From Geobacter sp. (GTDB taxonomy: Bacteria; Desulfobacterota; Desulfuromonadia; Geobacterales; Pseudopelobacteraceae), in contig DAIERH010000090.1 of assembly GCA_027346925.1 (NCBI GenBank), positions 1 through 8,624 of the forward strand: a stretch of 8,624 nucleotides of DNA, read 5' to 3'. Positions 1-6,799 of this stretch are shown piece by piece. How positions within the stretch are numbered: position 1 is the stretch's first letter; every line of letters begins with the position of its first letter. The translations under genes and the position numbers were made by a program. The notes below the pieces were generated by a model. It worked only from the letters and a program-made list of their open reading frames with translations, was not told the DNA's origin and ran no database searches.

Positions 1-804
1 TCATTGCAGGCTCCCTATCATGACGATGACCACGCCCGGCTGGTCGAAGCAGCGCATCGTGCCGATACGGACGTCATACCGGTCCCCATCGCGGTCCCAG
101 ACGAACCGCGACACCTGTCCCTCCCCGATGGCATCGATGGCCTGGTTGAATTCCTCGGGCAGGGCCTCCCGCCGGTCGCTCCCGAACAGCCCTCCCTCGA
201 CCTTGTTGAAGATCTGGACCGCCCCGCGGCTCCCCTGGACGATCATACCGACCGTATCGATGCCCATCACCGCCACCGGCAGCGCGTCCAGCATGCATTG
301 GGAAAAGGTCAGGGCCTGATTGCGCAGTTCCAGTTCAGCGGTCCGTTTTTGCACCTTCCGCTCCAGTTCCTCATTGGCGCGGGCCAGCTCGGTCATGAGT
401 TCGCGGTTGCGCTTTTGCAGGGAATAGCGCTCCAGGGCATTGCCGATGGTCACCCGTAATTCGTCGTCGTTCCAGGGCTTGGGAATGAACTTGTAGATAT
501 GACCGTCGTTGATGGCCGCCACGATAGACGCTGCATCGGCATAGCCCGACAGGACGATGCGCACCGTGTCGGGCCAGCGCTCGTAGACCGCCCTGAGGAA
601 TTCCACCCCGTCCATGACCGGCATGCGGTAGTCGGAGATAACGACCTGGCACGGCCCATGATTCTCCAGGATACTGAGCCCTTCCTCGCCGGAGGTGGCG
701 GTCAGGATCTCGTAGTCGTCATCAAGGAAGATCCGCTCCAGGGATCGCAAGACGTTCTTTTCATCGTCCACGCAGAGAATGGCTATTTTTTCCAAAGGTT
801 CCAT
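1..804 (-). CDS. Response regulator: receiver domain + coiled coil + PAS-like C-terminus
   Basis: A 267-residue cytoplasmic two-component response regulator. Residues 1 to about 122 form a CheY-like receiver: acidic pocket D13/D14, phosphoacceptor D58 in VVISDYRMP, switch serine S86 in IVLSGY, and invariant K109 in IPKPW. Residues about 125-165 are a charged, heptad-like helix (SLQKRNRELMTELARANEEL and on), probably a dimerising coiled coil. Residues about 168-267 look like a short or degenerate PAS domain (ALPVAVMGIDTVG). No HTH, GGDEF, HD-GYP or kinase output is seen, and the stop codon lies at the window edge, so the protein is complete. I chose the ATG at 804 over an in-frame TTG at 837 because GAGGAG stands 9 bases upstream of the ATG, while nothing suitable precedes the TTG. 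The large histidine kinase lies immediately upstream on the same strand, so it is the likely phosphodonor (inference). The receiver assignment is firm; the C-terminal PAS call is moderate. Confidence 0.88.
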   Translation of the reverse strand: MEPLEKIAILCVDDEKNVLRSLERIFLDDDYEILTATSGEEGLSILENHGPCQVVISDYRMPVMDGVEFLRAVYERWPDTVRIVLSGYADAASIVAAINDGHIYKFIPKPWNDDELRVTIGNALERYSLQKRNRELMTELARANEELERKVQKRTAELELRNQALTFSQCMLDALPVAVMGIDTVGMIVQGSRGAVQIFNKVEGGLFGSDRREALPEEFNQAIDAIGEGQVSRFVWDRDGDRYDVRIGTMRCFDQPGVVIVMIGSLQ

Positions 805-813
805 ATGGTAATG

Positions 814-819
814 CTCCTC
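814..819 (-). promoter_or_regulatory. Ribosome binding site that fixes the response regulator start
   Basis: On the minus strand GAGGAG lies 9 bases before the ATG at 804. It supports that ATG rather than the in-frame TTG 33 bases further upstream. Confidence 0.7.
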
Positions 820-848
820 GGTCCAATGAGCTTTCAAGCTGACGCCTG

Positions 849-897
849 ACCACCTAACCCAAGCTCCCCTCCTTGATAAGGAGGGGCTGGGGGTGGT
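849..897. repeat. Nested palindromic element (REP-like) between kinase and regulator
   Basis: A strong interrupted palindrome. The core is a perfect 9-bp stem, CCCCTCCTT (866-874) with AAGGAGGGG (878-886), and a 3-base loop (GAT). Around it is an imperfect outer stem: ACCACC (849-854) pairs with GGTGGT (892-897), and CCC (858-860) pairs with GGG (889-891), with small bulges. No T-run follows on either side, so it is not a canonical Rho-independent terminator, although the RNA hairpin could still stop, pause or protect a transcript. Its form is that of short palindromic repeats dispersed in many bacterial genomes. Only one copy is visible here, so the dispersed nature is inferred. Confidence 0.65.
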
Positions 898-933
898 TGT
901 AATTATTGCAAAATGGAATTAACAACCATCGGC

Positions 934-3900
934 TCACCCCTCGATTCCGCTGGCCGGCAGCCTGACCGTAAAGGTGGTTCCCTTACCCACTTCGCTCTCC
1001 ACCAGCATCTCACCGTTGTGTTTCTTGACGATGTCGTAGCTGATCGAAAGCCCCAGACCTGTGCCCTTGCCGACATCCTTGGTGGTGAAAAACGGTTCGA
1101 AGATGCGTTTCAGGTTCTCGGCGGGTATGCCGCAGCCGGTGTCGGAGACCGCCACGCAGATCATATCCCCCTCCTGCCAGGTCCGCACCCTGATGGTACC
1201 CTGGCCCTCGATGGCGTGGGCCGCATTGACCAGGAGATTCATGAAGACCTGGTTGAGTTGCTGGGGATAGCACTGCACCGGAGGGATATCGCCATACTCC
1301 CTGTCGAGGGAGGCCACATACTTGATCTCGTTCCAGGCGATGTTGATGGTGCTGTCCAGGCATTCGTTGAGATCCACGCGCTTGTGCTCGCTCTCATCGA
1401 CACGGGAGAAGCTCTTCAGGTCCTGCACGATCTTACGCACCCGCTGGGCACCATCCTGGGACTCGGCAATCAACTGGGGTGTGTCTTCAAGGATGTAGTC
1501 GATCTTGAGCCGTTTGCGCTGTTCATCCACCCCGGCGGAATCAGCGCCGCCCGCGGCGCCGGAGAGCGCAGCGAAAAGGATGGCGATGAACTCGCTGATC
1601 CGCTCGTGGTATTTACCCAGGGTGGTCAGATTGCTGGAGATGAACCCCATGGGGTTGTTGATCTCGTGGGCCACACCGGCAGCCAGTTGGCCGATGGAAG
1701 CCAGCTTTTCCTGCTGGAAGACCTTCATCTGGGTGGTCCGCAATTCGTCGTAGGCTTTTTGGAGTTCCGCGGTCATGGATCTCAGGGCGGTGGTGTCGTT
1801 GATCGACACCACCCGACGGGTCACGAGACCGGAATCAGGGGCCGTGATATCGTAGATGCGCAGGTTGTAAAGCCGCTGCGAACTCTCATGGACCAGTTCG
1901 CCGTTCTCCCCGTCGAAGGCGGTGAAGCTGAAACCTGCCTCGGTCAGCATCTCCCGCCAATCGGCCCCGACGATCTCGTCATGCGGCCTGTTGGCCAACT
2001 CGCGCAGCAGATGGTTGCAGCGGCGGATCTTGCCGTCGGGGTAGATCATGATGACCAGGTCCCGCAGGCAGTCGAGGGTCTGCTCCCACTCCTGCTTGGC
2101 CGCCTCGACCAAGCTGAATAACAGTTCCAGTTCCGCATGCTTGGCCTCCAATTCCTTCTTGCTTTCCTCCAGGGCCTGTTCGGCCAGCTTGCGGGCGGTG
2201 ATGTCCTCCTTGAGGGCCAGATAGTGGGTGATGCGGCCGTTCTTGTCCGTAAGCGGCGAGATGGAGGACTGTTCCCAGAACAGTTCGCCGTTATTCCTGC
2301 GGTTGCGGAATTCGCCCCGCCACTCCCCGCCGGCCGCAATGGTCCGCCACAGTTCGGCATACGATTCATCCGCCATCGTCCCCGACTTGAGGATATGCGG
2401 ATTCCGGCCGATGGACTCCTCGCGGCTGTAGCCGGTCACCTTGCAGAACATGGGGTTGACGTACTCGATGGTGCCGGCCGTATCGGTGATGACGATGCTG
2501 ACCGGGCTCTGCTCCACGGCCTGGGACAGCCTGCGAACCTGCTCCTCCATGGCGTGGCGTTCCGTGATGTCGGTGAAGGTTCCCACCAGTCCGGCAACCT
2601 TGCCCTTTTTGTTGTAGTAAGGGGCCTTGGTCGCGATGACATTGCGGATATCTCCGCCTGCGCGCACCAACACCGATTCATAGGTCTGCTGGGCGGCCTG
2701 ACGCATGCACTCGAGATTCATCCGTTCGTGTTCGGCGGCGTAATCGCCTGAAATCAGATCGCCTATCGTCTTGCCCAGGATGTCCTTCTTGGCGTGTCCC
2801 AAGAATGCCTCAAAGGCATGGTTGCAGCCAATGTAGCGCCCCAGGCGGTCCTTGTAGTAGACCGGATTGGTAATGGCATCGATGATCTCCTGCAGGAACC
2901 GGTACTGGTCGTTGAGCATCTCCTCTATCTGCTTGGTATCGGTGAGGTCTTCCAGGGTCTCCACCGCGCCGATCACCTCGCCGGCATTGTTCCGGATGGG
3001 CGAGGCATGGAAGAAGAGATAATGACGGCCGGTAGCTGTAAAACGGTACCACCCCTCGGCCTGGAAGGCCCCCTCGATGAACCGGGAGGGACGGTAATTT
3101 TCGTAGAATTTCGGAAGCACCCCCTCGGCGCTGTCCAGCACGATATCGGCCAGGGTGGGGCGTTGATCGCCGTAAAAGGGTTCCCACTGCCGACTGTTCC
3201 CCTTCATGTCGTCGCCCTTGATGCCGGTCAGTTTTTCCAGGGCCCTGTTCCAGTAGATGACCCGATGGTCCTTGCCCAGGACAAAGATCGGTGCGGCCGA
3301 ATTCGTCACCAGGCTTTCCGCAAAGGCCATCTCCTCGTCCAGCCTGCGTTGCCTGTCGTCGAGTTCGGTGATCATGGCATTAAAAACGTTGGCCAGCGTG
3401 CCGATCTCGTCCCGCGAGTCGGTGCTGACCAGGCGGTCCTCACCATGTTTGGTGCTGATGGTGCCGACATGCTCGGTCAGCATGGCAAGCGGCCTGGTCA
3501 TGCGCTGCACGACATAGCGGACGACCAGCACCGAGGCAATGCCGGCGCCCAGGACGATCAGCAGGAAGTAGCGGACAGCGGTGCCAATGGGTTGATAGGC
3601 CTCACTGATTGGGTAGTGGGTGCCCAGTATCCAAGGTGCGGCGCTGAGGTGCTTGAAGGAACTCAAGCCCGCGACACCGCGTGAATTGACATTCTCCATC
3701 GTCCCCTCGAAACCGTTCAGGGCACGTTCCAGCCCGGCATTGGCACCCGGCCTGATCCGTTCGTACACCCTGCTTCTGTCGGGGTGCACGATAATGTGGC
3801 GGTGCTTGTCAACAATGTAGAGATATCCTGTCTTTCCAATACGGAGCTCCGCCAGATCGCTGAGAAACTTGCCGGACCACAGCCTGTGCCTGCCGACGAG

Positions 3901-4428
3901 CAGTGCTGCCATGCTGCCGTCTTTGTTGCGGATCGGCACCGTAAAGGCGATTACCGGCTCACCTGACGCGGAACTCCGGTACGGGGAAGAGACGTACGGT
4001 TTACCGCCGGCCAGGCCCTCCTGAAAATACTCGCGATCCGCGGGAATGGTCGTCCCGATCCTTTCGGGCCGTTGGGGATATTCGGCCATGATCTTCCCGG
4101 CCGGATTGACGAGCAGCAGGCCGTCATCGAAGAAGACCCGCTGGTCCTCCTCATCGCGGAACCGCTTCTGCACCGCCCGCAGGTCCCCGAGCGCCGTGAC
4201 GTCGATGGTTGCGGCCAAGTGTTTCAGTTGTTCGTGGATCAGAAAGAGCCTGTCGTCCAGTTGTGCTGCCAAGCTGTTGACAAGGGTGGTCTGTTGCGTG
4301 GAGATCGACTTCTTCAGCTCCGCGTGTGAGTAGCCATAGGTCAGCCCCGCGATGATGCAAAGCACCGCCAGCCCCAACAGGATGAAGGTCACTGATATTT
4401 TTGTCTTGATGCTCAGATGTGATGGCAT
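934..4428 (-). CDS. Membrane sensor histidine kinase: dCache-HAMP-PAS x4-HisKA-HATPase
   Basis: A 1164-residue transmembrane histidine kinase. Numbered from the ATG at 4428: TM1 about 11-33; a periplasmic dCache-type sensor about 40-283 (EYPQRPERIGT, YVSSPYRSSASGEPVIAFT, GKTGYLYIVD); TM2 about 286-307; HAMP about 308-356; PAS1 367-493, PAS2 506-623, PAS3 628-748 with its PAC (ITHYLALKEDIT) and PAS4 780-878. A coiled segment then leads to HisKA with the phosphoacceptor H921 in AHEINNP. The two dimerisation helices are joined by a longer Ala/Gly-rich linker (about 952-970). The HATPase spans about 1045-1161, with N-box N1068, G1 box DTGCGIP from D1096 and G2 box GKGTGLGL about 1120-1127. All catalytic motifs are intact. 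There is no receiver domain, so it is not a hybrid kinase. Cache domains usually bind small organic ligands; the ligand cannot be read here. The start is chosen because TM1 follows directly; its ribosome site is weak (GGAGAG 14 bases upstream), and an upstream TTG at 4479 has none. Its likely partner is the regulator downstream, after 129 bases. Confidence 0.93.
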   Translation of the reverse strand: MPSHLSIKTKISVTFILLGLAVLCIIAGLTYGYSHAELKKSISTQQTTLVNSLAAQLDDRLFLIHEQLKHLAATIDVTALGDLRAVQKRFRDEEDQRVFFDDGLLLVNPAGKIMAEYPQRPERIGTTIPADREYFQEGLAGGKPYVSSPYRSSASGEPVIAFTVPIRNKDGSMAALLVGRHRLWSGKFLSDLAELRIGKTGYLYIVDKHRHIIVHPDRSRVYERIRPGANAGLERALNGFEGTMENVNSRGVAGLSSFKHLSAAPWILGTHYPISEAYQPIGTAVRYFLLIVLGAGIASVLVVRYVVQRMTRPLAMLTEHVGTISTKHGEDRLVSTDSRDEIGTLANVFNAMITELDDRQRRLDEEMAFAESLVTNSAAPIFVLGKDHRVIYWNRALEKLTGIKGDDMKGNSRQWEPFYGDQRPTLADIVLDSAEGVLPKFYENYRPSRFIEGAFQAEGWYRFTATGRHYLFFHASPIRNNAGEVIGAVETLEDLTDTKQIEEMLNDQYRFLQEIIDAITNPVYYKDRLGRYIGCNHAFEAFLGHAKKDILGKTIGDLISGDYAAEHERMNLECMRQAAQQTYESVLVRAGGDIRNVIATKAPYYNKKGKVAGLVGTFTDITERHAMEEQVRRLSQAVEQSPVSIVITDTAGTIEYVNPMFCKVTGYSREESIGRNPHILKSGTMADESYAELWRTIAAGGEWRGEFRNRRNNGELFWEQSSISPLTDKNGRITHYLALKEDITARKLAEQALEESKKELEAKHAELELLFSLVEAAKQEWEQTLDCLRDLVIMIYPDGKIRRCNHLLRELANRPHDEIVGADWREMLTEAGFSFTAFDGENGELVHESSQRLYNLRIYDITAPDSGLVTRRVVSINDTTALRSMTAELQKAYDELRTTQMKVFQQEKLASIGQLAAGVAHEINNPMGFISSNLTTLGKYHERISEFIAILFAALSGAAGGADSAGVDEQRKRLKIDYILEDTPQLIAESQDGAQRVRKIVQDLKSFSRVDESEHKRVDLNECLDSTINIAWNEIKYVASLDREYGDIPPVQCYPQQLNQVFMNLLVNAAHAIEGQGTIRVRTWQEGDMICVAVSDTGCGIPAENLKRIFEPFFTTKDVGKGTGLGLSISYDIVKKHNGEMLVESEVGKGTTFTVRLPASGIEG

Positions 4429-4482
4429 GTATGCACCCGTGACTCTCCGCTGTTGCCGGGCTGCTCGACCTTGGAGCAAATG

Positions 4483-4511
4483 ATTTTACATCGCTTTTGT
4501 CTACAAATGAA
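4483..4511 (-). promoter_or_regulatory. Candidate promoter of the histidine kinase (weak)
   Basis: On the minus strand a TAAAAT -10-like hexamer (4488-4483, 5 of 6 to consensus) is preceded after 17 bases by TTCATT (4511-4506, only 3 of 6 to TTGACA). It would give a leader of roughly 48 bases before the ATG at 4428. The poor -35 means it may need an activator, or the true promoter lies elsewhere. Confidence 0.28.
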
Positions 4512-4674
4512 GCGCAAGATGCTGGGTCGGGCAATTTTTATTCATCGCGCTTTCCCGGCAACCCGCTTTTCCGGCAGGCTACCACTCGTAACTGATGGAA
4601 ATAGCTATATTTCGTTGCCCTTCAAAACAGCTTTCCCCATGCTGCCAGGGCGTCTGCGGTTACGTTTTTGGTGC
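4512..4674. other. Gene-free part of the divergent intergenic region
   Basis: No credible gene is seen between the kinase promoter candidate and the tRNA-Leu promoter. The stretch contains two 13-base direct repeats (4548-4560 and 4564-4576, 12 of 13 identical) and an AT-rich dyad (GAAATA 4598-4603 with TATTTC 4608-4613). Both are plausible regulator binding sites, but neither matches a motif I can name. Confidence 0.4.
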
Positions 4675-4702
4675 TTGACGCCCATGCCGGAGGCATGATA
4701 AT
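4675..4702 (+). promoter_or_regulatory. Sigma-70-type promoter of tRNA-Leu / tig
   Basis: TTGACG (4675-4680) and GATAAT (4697-4702) are each 5 of 6 to consensus, with a 16-base spacer. Initiation would fall about 4709, leaving a leader of about 12 bases before the mature tRNA. The spacer contains a perfect 6-bp inverted repeat, CATGCC (4683-4688) and GGCATG (4692-4697), whose right arm ends on the first base of the -10. It may drive tig and the clp genes as well, since no terminator follows the tRNA. Confidence 0.65.
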
Positions 4703-4720
4703 AGAAACAACTTTATCAGT

Positions 4721-4803
4721 GCGAGAGTGGCGGAACTGGCAGACGCACCAGACTTAGGATCTGGCGGGCAACCGTAGGGGTTCAACTCCCCTCTCTCGCA
4801 CCA
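4721..4803 (+). tRNA. tRNA-Leu (anticodon UAG)
   Basis: A class II tRNA of 83 bases with encoded CCA. The acceptor stem GCGAGAG (4721-4727) pairs with CTCTCGC (4793-4799), followed by discriminator A and CCA. The anticodon stem CCAGA/TCTGG encloses the loop CTTAGGA, placing anticodon TAG at 4755-4757, which reads CUN leucine codons. A variable arm (CGGGCAACCG region) and T-arm (AGGGG TTCAACT CCCCT) are present. It lies 71 bases before tig with no T-rich hairpin in between, so a joint transcript cut by tRNA-processing enzymes is likely (inference). Confidence 0.97.
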
Positions 4804-4874
4804 TCTCAATTCAGCCAATGGGTTGTATTGTTGACGTAACAGTAGGTAGTCACTCAATAAAGAGAGGTCAATAC

Positions 4875-6185
4875 ATGCAGGTTACCGTCGAAACCATAAA
4901 CCCGGTTGCCCGGAAGATCAGCATCGAAATCCCTGCCGAGCAGGTTGATGCCGAGATCGAAAAGGTCTACACCGGTATCCAGAAAAAGGCCAAGCTCCAG
5001 GGATTCCGCCCCGGCAAGGCTCCCATGCAACTCATCAGGCGCACCTACAGCGACGCCATGCGCGACGAGGTCATGCGGCGTTTCTACGAGCAGACCCTCT
5101 TTAAGGCCCTTGACGAACACAAGATCGACCCGGTGGACACCCCGACCATCGAATGGGGCGCCCTCGAACAGGGATCTCCGTTCAAATACAGCGCACAGGT
5201 GGAAATCGTCCCGGAGATTACCCTCAAGGACTATACCGGCCTCGCGGTCACAAAGGAAAAGTACCGTCTCAACCCGGAGAGTATCGAGGGTGAGATTAAA
5301 CGCATGCAGGAAAACATGGCGCAACTCATCCCCGTGGACGAGGACAGCGCCGTGGAAAACGGCCATGTCCTGACCGTGGACTACACTTTTTCGGTGGAGG
5401 GACATCCCGAGGAGGATACCCACGCCGAGGACGCCCCGGTCGAGGTTGGCGCCAACCGGTTGATGCCCGGCCTCGAAGAGCAACTGATCGGCATGAAATG
5501 CGGCGATACGAAAGAGATTCGCGTGACCTTGCCCGAGGGGTACCGCAACCCGGATGTGGCGGGCAAGGAAGGGGTGTTCCAGATAACGCTCAAAGAAATC
5601 AAGCGCAAGGAATTGCCCGAACTCGATGACGAATTCGCCCAGCAGTTCGGCGAATACGAAACAATGGAAGAACTGCGGGAAAAAATGATAGAATATCATC
5701 AAAAGCAGGAGTCGGAACGGATCGAAAACGATCTGCATGACCGCATCATCAAGGCCCTGATCGAGAAGAATCCGTTGGATGTGCCCCGGGCTTTGGTCAA
5801 GGGCCAGCTTGAGTATATGCTGGAGAACTTGAAGACACGCCTGAAAAGCCAGCGCATGACCATCGAGATGATGGGGCTGGATGATGACGGCTTCCGTGAG
5901 CGTTTCCGCGCTTCGGCCGAGGAGAAGGTTAAGGGTGGCCTGCTCCTGACTGCGCTGGTGGAAAAGGAAAACATCACCGTGAGTGACGAAGACCTGGCAC
6001 AGCGGTACGAAAAGATCGCCGACGGCAACAACGATATGCTGGGGCAGATAAAAGAGTATTATTCATCCAACCGCAAAGCCCAGTCGGCACTGGCAGCCGA
6101 GATCAAGGAAGCCAAGGCGATCCGCTTTCTGGTGGACAATGCCGTGATCACCGAGGTTGAACCCGCTGAACTGAAAGCGGCCTGA
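4875..6185 (+). CDS. tig: Trigger factor, ribosome-associated chaperone and prolyl isomerase
   Basis: A 436-residue trigger factor, close to the usual family length (about 430). It binds the ribosome near the peptide exit and shields nascent chains. The N-terminal ribosome-binding domain (about 1-115) has the signature GFRPGKAP at residues 43-50, the loop that docks on ribosomal protein L23. An FKBP-type peptidyl-prolyl isomerase domain spans about 158-243 (HVLTVDYTFSVEG, LMPGLEEQLIGMKCGDTKEI). The helical C-terminal chaperone domain follows from about 245 to the end (ELDDEFAQQFGEYETMEELR). The ATG at 4875 has AGAGAGG 7 bases upstream; an in-frame TTG at 4818 would add 19 residues unlike the family and is rejected. 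A TTGACG at 4831-4836 could be part of a second promoter, but its -10 is poor. clpP starts 14 bases downstream, so tig, clpP and clpX are probably one operon. Confidence 0.97.
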   Translation: MQVTVETINPVARKISIEIPAEQVDAEIEKVYTGIQKKAKLQGFRPGKAPMQLIRRTYSDAMRDEVMRRFYEQTLFKALDEHKIDPVDTPTIEWGALEQGSPFKYSAQVEIVPEITLKDYTGLAVTKEKYRLNPESIEGEIKRMQENMAQLIPVDEDSAVENGHVLTVDYTFSVEGHPEEDTHAEDAPVEVGANRLMPGLEEQLIGMKCGDTKEIRVTLPEGYRNPDVAGKEGVFQITLKEIKRKELPELDDEFAQQFGEYETMEELREKMIEYHQKQESERIENDLHDRIIKALIEKNPLDVPRALVKGQLEYMLENLKTRLKSQRMTIEMMGLDDDGFRERFRASAEEKVKGGLLLTALVEKENITVSDEDLAQRYEKIADGNNDMLGQIKEYYSSNRKAQSALAAEIKEAKAIRFLVDNAVITEVEPAELKAA

Positions 6186-6199
6186 CAGGAAAGGGTATC

Positions 6200-6799
6200 A
6201 TGTACATCCCGATAGTTGTCGAACAGAGCGGCAGGGGCGAGCGGTCATACGATATCTACTCGCGTCTCTTGAAAGAACGGATCATTTTCTTGGGGGGCGG
6301 CATAGACGACAATGTGGCGAACCTGATCATTGCCCAGTTGCTGTTCCTTGAGGCCGAAGACCCGGATAAGGACATTCACCTGTACATCAACTCGCCCGGC
6401 GGCGTGGTAACGTCCGGCATGGCGATCTTCGACACCATGCGCTACATCAAGGCCCCCGTTTCCACGATCTGTGTCGGCCAGGCCGCCTCCATGGGCGCAT
6501 TCCTGTTGGCAGCGGGCGAAAAGGGCAAACGCTTCAGCCTGGATCATTCCAGAATCATGATCCATCAGCCCTTGGGAGGATTTCAGGGGCAGGCAACGGA
6601 TATCCATATCCACGCCAAGGAAATCCTCCGTATGAAAGACGAGTTGAACAGCATCCTGGCGGAATTGACCGGACAGAATGTGGAGAAGGTAGCCGCGGAT
6701 ACGGAACGCGATTATTTTTTGTCCGCCGTGGAGGCCAGGGAATACGGGCTTATCGATGCCATCGTGACCAGGAAACCGGATATCGGAGGTACGCCATGA
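6200..6799 (+). CDS. clpP: ATP-dependent Clp protease proteolytic subunit ClpP
   Basis: A 199-residue serine peptidase that assembles into the two-ring, 14-subunit chamber of ClpXP in the cytoplasm. The catalytic triad is complete: S97 in GQAASMGAFLL, H122 in IMIHQPLGG and D171 in TERDYFLS. The oxyanion-hole glycines (NSPGGVVTSGMAI, about 64-76) and the handle-helix region (about 130-160) are conserved. The N-terminus MYIPIVVEQS starts almost at the mature end of the E. coli enzyme, so there is little or no cleaved propeptide. A GGAAAGG lies just upstream of the ATG. The stop overlaps the clpX start by four bases (ATGA, 6796-6799), the usual sign of translational coupling, which would keep protease and unfoldase in balance. 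Confidence 0.98.
   Translation: MYIPIVVEQSGRGERSYDIYSRLLKERIIFLGGGIDDNVANLIIAQLLFLEAEDPDKDIHLYINSPGGVVTSGMAIFDTMRYIKAPVSTICVGQAASMGAFLLAAGEKGKRFSLDHSRIMIHQPLGGFQGQATDIHIHAKEILRMKDELNSILAELTGQNVEKVAADTERDYFLSAVEAREYGLIDAIVTRKPDIGGTP
6785..6790 (+). promoter_or_regulatory. Ribosome binding site of clpX inside clpP
   Basis: GGAGGT lies 5 bases before the clpX ATG and within the last codons of clpP. It gives clpX its own strong initiation site in addition to the coupling through the ATGA overlap. Confidence 0.75.

Noticed and set aside
952..1950. Frameshift or hybrid-kinase fusion in the kinase C-terminus
   Set aside because: The reading frame is intact, the HATPase ends normally and no receiver domain follows. 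The longer linker between the HisKA helices is a feature I associate with a common kinase subfamily.
913..2121. 402-residue plus-strand open frame opposite the kinase gene
   Set aside because: It is antisense to the HisKA and HATPase domains, whose motifs are intact on the minus strand. The plus-strand translation matches no family I know; long antisense open frames are expected at this GC content.
2794..3684. 296-residue plus-strand open frame opposite the kinase gene
   Set aside because: It is antisense to the PAS1/HAMP/dCache coding region and shows no domain motif.
4530..4680. Possible GEMM (cyclic dinucleotide) riboswitch in the kinase leader, suggested by GGGCAAC and GGTAGCC/GGGTTGCCGG on the minus strand
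   Set aside because: The conserved GACGCAAAGCC-type core is absent and the 3' segment is interrupted by an insert, so the match is superficial.
4660..4857. 65-residue minus-strand open frame containing GELNPYGCPPDPKSG
   Set aside because: This is the reverse complement of the tRNA-Leu gene, a familiar false protein prediction.
4854..5738. 294-residue minus-strand open frame opposite tig
   Set aside because: It is antisense to the trigger factor, whose ribosome-binding and FKBP motifs are clear on the plus strand.
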